Below the pieces are notes generated by a model that saw only the letters and a list, made by a program, of their open reading frames with translations, did no database searches and was not told the origin of the DNA. Below, piece after piece: positions 24,977-33,669 of a stretch of DNA of 64,000 bases; within the stretch, counting starts at the first letter, position 1, and the number at the start of each line of letters is the position of its first letter. This stretch comes from Defluviitaleaceae bacterium. GTDB taxonomy: Bacteria; Bacillota; Clostridia; Lachnospirales; WQUN01. The stretch is taken from positions 33,416-97,415 of the forward strand of contig WQRX01000001.1 of NCBI GenBank assembly GCA_009786535.1, written 5' to 3'. A program made the position numbers and the translations under genes.

Positions 24977-26739
24977 TACGATAATGGCGGCGGCGTTGGA
25001 ATAGGCGCGCCAATAGGCGGCGGGGCAGGGGTTGCAAAGGGGTCGCCGCCATAGGGCGGAAGCGGCGTGGCAGGCGGCCATGGGCTAATTTGTAACGGCG
25101 TTAAAAGAAGTGTGCTGGAATTTTCCCCCGCGATAATTGTTTTAGTGATTTCGCGCTCTTCATAGCCTTGCAAACGCGCCGAAACGGTATATACACCTAA
25201 AGGAAGTTCATGGAATAATTCCGAATGCCCGACAAAAACGCCGTTTACAAATATCTGCGCATTGGTAGGCAACGTAATAATGTGCATCATACCTGTGCGC
25301 ACGGCTTCTACCAGTTCAAATGTGATGCTTGCCACCGTACCTGTAATGTTAATCACTTGCTCCTGCGGGATAAAGCCGTAGCTTTCCACACGAATTACAT
25401 ATTCGCCAAACTCCAGCTGTATGGGGTTATCGTCCATGCGCTCGTTATTTACGTAAATAATGGCATCGGGCGGGGTGGTGTGTACATGCAAATGTGCGGT
25501 GCGCAATTGCGTTAGCCCAAGGTTTAAGATAAACGTTTCGCCCTGCATAATTTCTACGTGGGTAACATAGGTTTCGATATTTTGTCCTGTGATTACCACG
25601 CGGTGCGTACCCTCTTGTAATTGAATTAGCCCAATTTCAAACAGGGGAAGGAAATGATAATTACCGATTTCGATATGCCCGTTAATTACGCGGTAGGCGT
25701 TTGCTACTTGCAAGAACCCATGCCCCGCGTCCAGCTGCACAAGCCAAACATGGTTGCCGTAGCCCACCAGCGTTACGGAATTCATGGACTGGATATGCGC
25801 GATGGGGAAGGGTTGCCCGCGGTACAGCACCATGGTTTGGTGGTGGCTGAAGGAGAACACATCGTTGCCCGCGGTAATGGTATCGTTTTCAAGGTCGATG
25901 CGCAAATTGGTTTGGGCGCGGCGCTCCCATGCGCGGCGGCTTTGGTTAGCAGTTAGCAGATTATCGGTGCGTGCATCGTATCCGATGTCTAACAATTGCC
26001 CTATCTGCAATTCTTCGAAATGCATGGGGCGACCGTGAATGTTTGTCATTTCTGTGCCTTCGGTATAGTTAAAGGTATGGCGAATCCCGCTTGTTAAGTT
26101 TACCACCTCTAATTCAAGAACATTAGGGCGTGTATCAACGCGGATAATTTGCGCCATAAGATTGCGCACATCAGGCGGTACGACGATGGTAGGCGGCGGC
26201 GTTGGGGCAGGGGACGCAGGCACGGTCTGCGCCCCTATTTCCTGTATATTTTGGAAATGCAGCGCAAAAAACGTTAAACAGAGGGCAATGCCCACCACAA
26301 GCGCAAAAATATATACTGCGGCAAATTTCTTCTTGCGCGATGCGATTTTTTTTGGGCGCGGGGCGCGGCGGTCGGGGGAAACGCCGTCGGAGCGTCTTTC
26401 TTCACGTACTTCCCCCCCGCGCGGACGGCGGCGGTTAAGCAAACTTGGGTCTAACCGATTGGGGCGCGGAATAGGCGGGCGGCGGGCACCCTCCGTAGCA
26501 CGCGAAGGAGGCGGCTGTATGCGTTCAAACATAGGCCGCCGTTCTGATGGGGGAGAGGGGAAGGGTTCTCCTTCTGCTTCATCATCGGAAGTTAGAAAAA
26601 AATCTCTGTCATCGTCCCTGTTGGTTGTTAGGGCAAATTCATCATCTTCTCCGCTAGAGGTTAGGGAAAATTCGTCATCATCACCCATTGATGTTAAGGG
26701 AAAATCATCATCTTCGTATAGGTTTTCACGTTCGTCCAA
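24976..26739 (-). CDS. Bitopic membrane protein with two PEGA domains and an acidic repeat N-terminus
   Basis: 587 residues from TTG 26739, with AGGTGA in place and a promoter upstream. The cytoplasmic N-terminus has four copies of an FxLTS/T unit in acidic sequence (Phe at residues 13, 24, 35 and 47). A Pro/Arg-rich linker follows to about 135, and one TM about 137-160 (basic KKIASRKKK before it). The rest lies outside: an undefined beta domain to about 400, then two PEGA domains, the first starting near TAHLHVHTTPPDAIIYVNN and the second near GMMHIITLPTNAQIFVNG. The last 30 residues are Pro-rich. PEGA domains are thought to bind surface or wall structures. The overlap with uvrC is notable, but no shared function is evident. 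Confidence 0.82.
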   Translation of the reverse strand: MDERENLYEDDDFPLTSMGDDDEFSLTSSGEDDEFALTTNRDDDRDFFLTSDDEAEGEPFPSPPSERRPMFERIQPPPSRATEGARRPPIPRPNRLDPSLLNRRRPRGGEVREERRSDGVSPDRRAPRPKKIASRKKKFAAVYIFALVVGIALCLTFFALHFQNIQEIGAQTVPASPAPTPPPTIVVPPDVRNLMAQIIRVDTRPNVLELEVVNLTSGIRHTFNYTEGTEMTNIHGRPMHFEELQIGQLLDIGYDARTDNLLTANQSRRAWERRAQTNLRIDLENDTITAGNDVFSFSHHQTMVLYRGQPFPIAHIQSMNSVTLVGYGNHVWLVQLDAGHGFLQVANAYRVINGHIEIGNYHFLPLFEIGLIQLQEGTHRVVITGQNIETYVTHVEIMQGETFILNLGLTQLRTAHLHVHTTPPDAIIYVNNERMDDNPIQLEFGEYVIRVESYGFIPQEQVINITGTVASITFELVEAVRTGMMHIITLPTNAQIFVNGVFVGHSELFHELPLGVYTVSARLQGYEEREITKTIIAGENSSTLLLTPLQISPWPPATPLPPYGGDPFATPAPPPIGAPIPTPPPLS

Positions 26740-26756
26740 TTAAATCACCTATAAGT

Positions 26757-26785
26757 ATCATAGCGGATTATGGTATGATAATCAA
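26757..26785 (-). promoter_or_regulatory. Promoter of the PEGA protein-uvrC unit
   Basis: On the minus strand TTGATT (26785-26780), a 17-base spacer and TATGAT (26762-26757), about 18 bases before the TTG start. Confidence 0.6.
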
Positions 26786-26846
26786 TAGTGCGTAGCGCGC
26801 AATTATAATGCAAATATCGCATCTATCACAAAAGGGGAACACCATC

Positions 26847-28634
26847 ATGCCATTTTTGCCTGTGCATCCGCACGAAGTAAAAAATAAAATAGACTTTGTT
26901 CTTGTCACAGGCGATGCATATGTGGACCACCCGTCCTTTGGTGCTGCAGTTATGGCGCGTGTGCTGGAAAGCCGAGGTTACTCGGTTGCCATTATCGCGC
27001 AGCCCGATTGGAAAACCACCGCCGAGTTTACCCGCTTTGGCGTACCGCGCCTTGCGTTTCTGGTAACAGGCGGAAATATTGACTCTATGGTAAACCACTA
27101 CACGGTAGCGCTGCATAAGCGTAAAACGGACGCATATTCCCCCGCTGGGAAGGTCGGCTTGCGCCCCAACCGCGCCACCATTGTATATTGCAACAAAATC
27201 CGCGAGGCATATAAAGAAGTACCCATCATCATCGGCGGGCTAGAGGCAAGCCTTCGTCGTATGGCACATTATGACTATTGGGAAAATACCGTGCGCCGCT
27301 CTATTTTGCTGGACAGCGCCGCAGATTTGCTCGTGTACGGCATGGCAGAACGGCAAATCATAGAAATTGCGGAAGCGCTGGAAAGCGGACTTGCGGTAAG
27401 CGACCTTGTTTTTATTACAGGGACGGTGTTTAAAACAAAAGACATAACTGTATCGCACCAGCCAATTTGCCTTCCTGCGTTTTCAGCCGTAAAAGATGCA
27501 AGTGCGAGGGCAAAAAAGGAATATGCCCGCAGCTTTATGCTGCAATATGCGAATGCAGACCATTTATCGGCGCGCCCATTAGCGGAAAACTACGGCAATA
27601 CATGGGTTATTCAGAACCCACCCGCCGCACCGCTTACCGTATCCGAACTAGACAGAGTATACGCATTACCCTACATGCGCGACTACCACCCCATGTACGA
27701 AAAAGACGGCGGCGTACCCGCCATCGAAGAAGTGCGCTTTAGCATAACCGCGAGTAGGGGATGCTTTGGGGGCTGTAATTTTTGTGCGCTTAACTTCCAT
27801 CAAGGGCGAATGGTGCAAGCACGCAGCCATAAATCCATCATTACAGAGGCCACAAAATTTACCCACGACCCTGCCTTCAAGGGGTATATCCACGATGTAG
27901 GCGGACCAACGGCAAACTTCCGCAAGCCGCCTTGCAACCGTACTGCTGCATGCAAACGCCAATGTCTTACGCCCAAGCCCTGTCCCAATTTGCAATGTGA
28001 CCACGCAGAATATCTCGCGCTGTTAAAGGCGTTGCGCGCTATTCCCAAAGTAAAAAAAGTGTTTATCCGCTCGGGCATTCGGTTTGATTACGTGTTGCAT
28101 GACCCTAATGGCGATATTTTTCTGCGCGAATTATGCGAACATCACATAAGCGGGCGGTTAAAGGTTGCGCCCGAGCATGTGTCGGATAAGGTGCTTTCCT
28201 GCATGGGCAAACCCGCGTTTGACACGTATAAACGCTTTACGGAACGGTTTTCCGCCGCGAATAAAAAGGAGCAATTTATCGTGCCGTACCTTATGTCCAG
28301 CCATCCGGGCTGCAACCTAGACGATGCCATTGCACTTGCGGAATACTTGCAAAGCATTAACGCCCAGCCCGAAGCGGTGCAGGATTTTTACCCGACACCC
28401 GGAACGCTGTCTACCTGCATGTATTACACGGGACTAGACCCACGCACGGGCAAGCGCATATTCGTACCTAAAAGCCAGCGCGAAAAAACCACCCAGCGCG
28501 CGCTTATGCAATACCGTTTGCCCGCCAATTATGATATTGTAAAAAATGCGCTTATCCGCGCAGGAAGAAAAGATTTAATCGGACATGACCCAAAGGCGTT
28601 GCTTCGGCCGCGAAAAGGCAAAGGGAAGCGGTAG
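26847..28634 (+). CDS. YgiQ-family radical SAM protein
   Basis: 595 residues from ATG 26847, chosen for AAAGGGGAA upstream; ATG 26808 lacks a site. The N-terminal domain (VLVTGDAYVDHPSFGAAVMARVLESRGY) and the IIIGGLEASLRRMAHYDYWENT segment are the identifying blocks of the YgiQ family (UPF0313). The radical SAM cluster motif is RGCFGGCNFC (Cys 306, 310 and 313), followed by a C-terminal extension with PGCxLDDAIALAEYL-like and FYPTPGTLSTCMYYTG segments. The reaction is not established for the family. The extra Cys-rich stretch ACKRQCLTPKPCPNLQC is normal for it. Confidence 0.92.
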   Translation: MPFLPVHPHEVKNKIDFVLVTGDAYVDHPSFGAAVMARVLESRGYSVAIIAQPDWKTTAEFTRFGVPRLAFLVTGGNIDSMVNHYTVALHKRKTDAYSPAGKVGLRPNRATIVYCNKIREAYKEVPIIIGGLEASLRRMAHYDYWENTVRRSILLDSAADLLVYGMAERQIIEIAEALESGLAVSDLVFITGTVFKTKDITVSHQPICLPAFSAVKDASARAKKEYARSFMLQYANADHLSARPLAENYGNTWVIQNPPAAPLTVSELDRVYALPYMRDYHPMYEKDGGVPAIEEVRFSITASRGCFGGCNFCALNFHQGRMVQARSHKSIITEATKFTHDPAFKGYIHDVGGPTANFRKPPCNRTAACKRQCLTPKPCPNLQCDHAEYLALLKALRAIPKVKKVFIRSGIRFDYVLHDPNGDIFLRELCEHHISGRLKVAPEHVSDKVLSCMGKPAFDTYKRFTERFSAANKKEQFIVPYLMSSHPGCNLDDAIALAEYLQSINAQPEAVQDFYPTPGTLSTCMYYTGLDPRTGKRIFVPKSQREKTTQRALMQYRLPANYDIVKNALIRAGRKDLIGHDPKALLRPRKGKGKR

Positions 28635-28678
28635 GGGCGCGATGGGGTTCATTGATGGGACGCAATTAACCAAGCGCC

Positions 28679-28712
28679 ATCTATTCGCAAAAGTTGTCTT
28701 TTGCGAATAGAT
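28679..28712. repeat. Perfect 15-base inverted repeat across the stop codon of the hybrid kinase
   Basis: ATCTATTCGCAAAAG (28679-28693) and its exact complement (28698-28712) with a 4-base loop. It covers the last ten codons and TAG of the minus-strand kinase. No T-tract follows on either strand. It lies between two convergent genes, so it may block read-through or protect a 3' end. Confidence 0.75.
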
Positions 28713-31700
28713 TAATCGCTTCTTGTGCGTCTTTATATTGCCCAATGAAAACCTTTTGCAAAATATCATCCAGTGCCTTGCCGACCTTGGGGTGCGCCGT
28801 AAAGGGTTGAAGCGCCTCCGTTATTTCATCAATCGCGCTTACGTCAAAAGATGCAAGTGCGGCGTTTAAATTTATAAGAAGCTCTTCAAGCTGTATCTCG
28901 TTAAAATCCTTGTTTTCTTTTTTGGCATCATTAGTAAGCACACCGTTAATTTCTGTTAATAATTTTTTCAAATTTGCTATAAACGCAGAATTGTTTTGTG
29001 CGATAAAATCTGCGTCTTTGTTAATGCCCGCATTTTCCAATGCATTCGCTTCTGCCGAGAGTAAATTTGCACCAATATTTGCACTGGCAGACTTCATCGC
29101 GTGTACGTGAATCGTATACAGTGCAATATTACCCTCGCTTGCACATCTTTCAATTTCGTTTATAATTTCGCTTCCGCTTTTCAAAAATACAGCCAAAATC
29201 TCAAGGTAGTTAGACATGCTTCTGCCGCAAAACGCAATGCCCCTTTCAACATCTACGCCATCTATACGTAATTCTGCAGATGCTTCGTTTTGCGTCTGCG
29301 GCACATCTTCTCCCTGCTGTTGTTTTTCTTTGGGTATCCACTTAGACAAAATACTATTCAACTTACCTACTTCTATAGGCTTTGATAAAAAATCGTCAAA
29401 ACCATTTGCTAAAAACATTTCCCGTGCGCCAACAATAGCATTTGCGGTTAGCGCAACGATGGGAATTTTTTTTAATTTCTCATCTAAATGACGGATTATT
29501 GCCACTGTTTCTACGCCATCCAATTCGGGCATCATGTGGTCCATTAACACCATATCATATTCTTCGGTCATTACAGCCGAGATTGCCTCACGCCCACTTA
29601 GACAGGTATCAACCTGTATACCGTATAATTTTAACAACCCCTCCCCTACCTTTAGATTTGTGGCAATATCGTCGACTAAAAGGATTTTTGCATCCGGCGC
29701 AATAAATCGTTCAATATTTTGGTTGCATACAGAATAATCTGCATTGCGCCCCGTAAGCACATTTCCAATAGAAATGAAATAGGCAGGCATTATAAGCAGT
29801 GTAAAATCTTGCCCGTTACGCGCTTCGTAGGTTGCATCATAGGAGTCGGAAAGCATAACTATTTTTGTGTTAAGTCCTCTTGTGTCAATAATTTTCTGCG
29901 TGACGGCGGTCATATCTGCTTCTGCAAAAACGAAGTCCCATTCCCCGCTTGCAAGTGCTGTACCCAATTCGCTTTCATTGGCAGGCATTTCATATTGCAC
30001 AGATAAATCGGACAGGGATTTGCCGATATACTCCAAATTTAATGCCGTGCGACAGTATAATAAAACCTTCAAATTTGCAAAACGCGGAACTTCGTCGCCT
30101 GTGTTCACAACGGTTTGTGGTAATGCAATCGAAAATTCCGTACCTTCACCATATTTGCTGGATACATCAATACACCCACCCATTAGCTCAACAAGGCTTT
30201 TTGTTATCGCAAGTCCCAGCCCTGTACCTTCTATATTGCGATTTTTTTCTAAATCAAACTGGTTAAATTCGCCATAAAGCGCACCAATATCCTCTGCTTT
30301 TATCCCAATGCCTGTGTCTTTGATTTTTATGCTTAATGTAACGGTGTCTGCGTTCTGCTCACCCGTAACATTTAAGGAAAAATACCCGACCTTTGTGTAT
30401 TTTAAAGCATTGGTAAGTATATTTAACAATACCTGTCGCACCCGCACCTCATCGCCATACAGCGTTGTGGGCAAATCATGCTGCATATACACTGCAAAAC
30501 GAACATCAGGGTTAGACATGCGCATTTTAATGATGCTAATAACGTCTTGTATTGTGGAATGGAAGAGATATTGTGCCTTCACAAGTTCCAGCTTGCCACT
30601 TTCCACCTTTGAAAGGTCTAATATATCATTAATAATAGAGAGCAAATGGTCACCGGATTGGCGGATGGTGATAGCCTGTTCGCGGGCAGAGGTTGTCAAG
30701 CTTTCGCGTAAAATAAGTTCTGTCATGCCGATGATGGCGTTCATAGGCGTGCGTATTTCGTGGCTCATTTTCGATAAAAAATCACTTTTTGCCTTGGAAG
30801 CATTCTCGGCTTTGCGTTGCGATTCTTGAATATGGCGCACAATATTGCTTGTGCTTGCCAACATTTCATCATAAATACCACCCATGCGTGAATCCTCCGG
30901 AAGGAAGTCCCCTTCCCCACGTGCCATAGCATCTTCCGCTTTTTTAAAGTTACTGCGTAAAATACTTAATGCACGCACAATAGCCATAAACGATGTAGAG
31001 ACACGACCTATTTCATCATTTTTGTCCACATTAAAGGCAACCTCGACATTGCCTTTAGAAACCTCATTTGCGCCATTTGCCAGTGTTTGCAACGGCTGTA
31101 ACGCACGGTGAATAATAAATACAATTAATGCAGCCGCCAAGAGAATTCCCGTTACCGTAAATTGTAATGAAGCAAGTATCATACGGGTGGTATCTTCAAC
31201 AGCGTGTGCATCAAAGAAGCTTACAATCGACCAACCAAGCCATGGGTCGTATGTGACATAGGCGATTTTATCAATACCCGTAAGTGCAGAATTGTGATAA
31301 AAAATCGTGTTCATTGGAATTTTACCAAAGGCTTCAATTACACCTAACTCATTTATATGACGCCCCGTATATGCCTCGGGACGGTTAGAAAAAAATATCA
31401 TATTTGAACGGTCGGCAATATTTATAAAGCTATCATAGGCTTGGATAAAATCACGGAGAAAAAATTCCAGCCGTTGTGTATTACCTGTTATGGCAACCAT
31501 GCCTAAAAAATCTTCACCATAAAAAACAGGCTGCGTAAACATCATCTGTAGTTGTCCGCTCATGGAGCTTTCAAATACAGGGGAAACAAAAACTCCCGCC
31601 ATCTGCATATCCAAATATTCCGGAAAGGCTAAAAAATTGGGTATATCCCCGTGTGGAACAGACGAAGCAACTAATTGAAAATCTGCATCAAAAACGGCAA

Positions 31701-32040
31701 TATTTTCATAAAACAATGCCCCTGTTGCATCTCTGTTTAAACTATCAAACATATTTACTAACTGCCAGCCAACATCGAAATTTTGATTAGTAAACCCCTG
31801 CCGCGCATAGCCTGCGGTTATATCCAAAAGCCACCGTGTATATTGCCCCACGGTTTCAAAAATACCGAAAGTCATATTAGCATTACCCTGCAAGCGCTCT
31901 TGCAAAAGTAAATCCATTTGCGTGCGAATTTGTTCTGCACGAATAAAAGCCACTACAGCAGTAGCAATGAATGTTATCACCACAATGACAATGGCAATTC
32001 GAGATTTAACCGTTAAATTATTCACTATTTTCCTCATCAT
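28681..32040 (-). CDS. Hybrid sensor histidine kinase with two receiver modules and HPt domain
   Basis: 1119 residues; AAAGGGG precedes the ATG. TM about 12-33, extracytoplasmic dCache-like sensor to about 285, TM about 290-312, HAMP about 313-365, HisKA with H427 in SHEIRTP, HATPase with GTGLGLA. Then a degenerate receiver (no phospho-Asp motif) is followed by a complete receiver with D834 in LMDHMMP and a K in SKP. An HPt domain has H980 in VHAMKSASANIG, and about 90 helical residues end the protein. The phosphorelay can thus run inside one protein (H427, D834, H980) and on to a separate receiver; the CheY-like protein at 33171 and the HD-GYP protein at 32047 are the obvious targets because they precede it in the same operon. 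Confidence 0.9.
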   Translation of the reverse strand: MMRKIVNNLTVKSRIAIVIVVITFIATAVVAFIRAEQIRTQMDLLLQERLQGNANMTFGIFETVGQYTRWLLDITAGYARQGFTNQNFDVGWQLVNMFDSLNRDATGALFYENIAVFDADFQLVASSVPHGDIPNFLAFPEYLDMQMAGVFVSPVFESSMSGQLQMMFTQPVFYGEDFLGMVAITGNTQRLEFFLRDFIQAYDSFINIADRSNMIFFSNRPEAYTGRHINELGVIEAFGKIPMNTIFYHNSALTGIDKIAYVTYDPWLGWSIVSFFDAHAVEDTTRMILASLQFTVTGILLAAALIVFIIHRALQPLQTLANGANEVSKGNVEVAFNVDKNDEIGRVSTSFMAIVRALSILRSNFKKAEDAMARGEGDFLPEDSRMGGIYDEMLASTSNIVRHIQESQRKAENASKAKSDFLSKMSHEIRTPMNAIIGMTELILRESLTTSAREQAITIRQSGDHLLSIINDILDLSKVESGKLELVKAQYLFHSTIQDVISIIKMRMSNPDVRFAVYMQHDLPTTLYGDEVRVRQVLLNILTNALKYTKVGYFSLNVTGEQNADTVTLSIKIKDTGIGIKAEDIGALYGEFNQFDLEKNRNIEGTGLGLAITKSLVELMGGCIDVSSKYGEGTEFSIALPQTVVNTGDEVPRFANLKVLLYCRTALNLEYIGKSLSDLSVQYEMPANESELGTALASGEWDFVFAEADMTAVTQKIIDTRGLNTKIVMLSDSYDATYEARNGQDFTLLIMPAYFISIGNVLTGRNADYSVCNQNIERFIAPDAKILLVDDIATNLKVGEGLLKLYGIQVDTCLSGREAISAVMTEEYDMVLMDHMMPELDGVETVAIIRHLDEKLKKIPIVALTANAIVGAREMFLANGFDDFLSKPIEVGKLNSILSKWIPKEKQQQGEDVPQTQNEASAELRIDGVDVERGIAFCGRSMSNYLEILAVFLKSGSEIINEIERCASEGNIALYTIHVHAMKSASANIGANLLSAEANALENAGINKDADFIAQNNSAFIANLKKLLTEINGVLTNDAKKENKDFNEIQLEELLINLNAALASFDVSAIDEITEALQPFTAHPKVGKALDDILQKVFIGQYKDAQEAINLFAKDNFCE

Positions 32041-32046
32041 ATTGAA

Positions 32047-33147
32047 TTACCCCTTTACTTCTTCAGAAATGTGGTCAAATTGCATGTGGATTATTGCAAA
32101 CAGGTCTGCTAACTTAGGGTCAAAATGGGTATCCCGCCCTTCTAATATAATGGCGGTGGCTCTTTCGTGGGGGAAGGCGGATTTGTATGGGCGCATTTCT
32201 ACAAGGGCGTCATATACATCACCAATTGCCATCATTCGCCCAAGCAAGGGAATTTCTTCGCCCTGCAAGCCCTTTGGGTATCCGCTGCCGTTCCATTTTT
32301 CGTGGTGTGTTAATGCAAAAATTTTCGCATATTCCAAAAAATCCGAATCCATTGTTTTGTCGATTAAGCGTTGAATTACCTTTCCGCCAAAGGTGGTATG
32401 CGTTTTAATGATTTCAAATTCATCGGGTTCAAGCTTGCCCGGTTTTTTGAGAATCGCATCGCTTACGGAAATTTTGCCGACATCATGCAACTGGCAAGAT
32501 TGCAACACAAGCTCTTCGTCAAATGCTAATACCTCGTTATAGTAAACGCCGTATTGCTTCATTCCATCCATCAACGCCTTGATGTAACGCTGTGTGCGAA
32601 TAATATGACCGCCGGTTATTGCATCCCTATATTCCACAAGCTCCGCCATAGTAGAAAGGATGGCATTTTTTAAATCCACTACGGTGGCGGTTTTTTCATC
32701 TACAATTTGCTCTAAATTATTGTTTAATAATAAAAGCTCCCGCTTTTGGGTAATTAGTTCATGTTTTTGCGCCTCCACAAGCAAGTGAACTTCCAACCGT
32801 TTCAATAACAACGGCGCAGAAAAGGGCTTTGTTATATAGTCGATGGCCCCCATGGAAAGTCCCTTAAGCTCGGTTTCTTCGGCGGAAAGCGCGGTTAAAA
32901 AAATAACAGGGATGTCCGCCGTGTTTTTGTTTGTCTTTAATTTTTCAATGGCTTGGTAGCCATTCATTTCCGGCATGTTAACGTCCAATAAAATCATATC
33001 AGGTGTTATGTTTTCGAGCATATCGAACATTACTTGTCCCGAATTTAAAGTAAATACATTGTATATGCCCGCCAATGCTTTTTTGCCTATGGTAAGGTTT
33101 GTCATATCGTCATCTACCAGAAAAATGGTTTTTCGTTTGTTCTCCAT
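32047..33147 (-). CDS. Response regulator with HD-GYP c-di-GMP phosphodiesterase domain
   Basis: 366 residues, GGGAGGGG before the ATG. Receiver in residues 6-125 with phospho-Asp D55 (LLDVNMP) and K in TKPF. A coiled-coil linker (residues about 130-160) leads to the HD-GYP domain, with H221 D222 in LHDVGK, HTTFGG, HHEKWNGSGYPKGL and DVYDAL. The metal and substrate residues are kept, so hydrolysis of cyclic-di-GMP is expected. Lies between the CheY-like gene and the hybrid kinase on one transcript, six bases upstream of the kinase start. Confidence 0.92.
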   Translation of the reverse strand: MENKRKTIFLVDDDMTNLTIGKKALAGIYNVFTLNSGQVMFDMLENITPDMILLDVNMPEMNGYQAIEKLKTNKNTADIPVIFLTALSAEETELKGLSMGAIDYITKPFSAPLLLKRLEVHLLVEAQKHELITQKRELLLLNNNLEQIVDEKTATVVDLKNAILSTMAELVEYRDAITGGHIIRTQRYIKALMDGMKQYGVYYNEVLAFDEELVLQSCQLHDVGKISVSDAILKKPGKLEPDEFEIIKTHTTFGGKVIQRLIDKTMDSDFLEYAKIFALTHHEKWNGSGYPKGLQGEEIPLLGRMMAIGDVYDALVEMRPYKSAFPHERATAIILEGRDTHFDPKLADLFAIIHMQFDHISEEVKG

Positions 33148-33170
33148 GGATACCCCTCCCGTATTTACAG

Positions 33171-33551
33171 TCAGTTCAATTTACTAAACTGGGCTTTTAC
33201 GCGCTCAAGAAGCTTCTTAGGTGCGAAGGGCTTAATAATGTAATCCTTAGCACCCCCCGTTATACCCTCAAGCACCGTTTTAGCATCACTCTTGGCAGTT
33301 AAGAGAATAACGGGCAAGTGGGCATATAACGCATTCGTCTTTAAGCGGCTCAGGGTTTCTATCCCGTCCATTTCGGGCATCATTATGTCAAGTAAAATTA
33401 AATCGGGCTGTACGTCTTGCAACAATGTAAGCAACGCAGCCCCGGAATGTAAGGTATATACGTCGTATGCATTAGATAGCGTAAACTTACCTATCCGCAG
33501 GTTTACCATATCATCGTCTACGATGAAAATTTTCTTCCGTTTATTGTCCAC
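33171..33551 (-). CDS. CheY-like single-domain response regulator
   Basis: 126 residues from a GTG start with AAAGGAGG at ideal distance. A complete receiver: acidic pair VDDD near the N-terminus, phospho-Asp in ILLDIMMPEMDG, Thr in LLTAK and Lys in IKPF. There is no output domain. Its sequence is close to that of the receiver of the HD-GYP protein downstream (both start MxNKRKxIFxVDDDM), so one probably arose by duplication. First gene of the three-gene signalling operon; likely a phosphate shuttle or sink between the hybrid kinase and the HD-GYP protein. Confidence 0.9.
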   Translation of the reverse strand: MDNKRKKIFIVDDDMVNLRIGKFTLSNAYDVYTLHSGAALLTLLQDVQPDLILLDIMMPEMDGIETLSRLKTNALYAHLPVILLTAKSDAKTVLEGITGGAKDYIIKPFAPKKLLERVKAQFSKLN

Positions 33552-33669
33552 GTGTCTTCCTCCTTTTTGAAGCCTGCGTGAATGCTATCAATGTTTTACG
33601 CCTACGCAAAGTAACCATGGTGGTATACTTGTAAATTAATTGTTATACTGGCGAAAAGAGGTGAGTAGT

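Noticed and set aside
33640..33669. Upstream TTG at 33640 as start of the LuxR regulator
   Set aside because: The ribosome site AGGTGA is downstream of it and fits TTG 33670.
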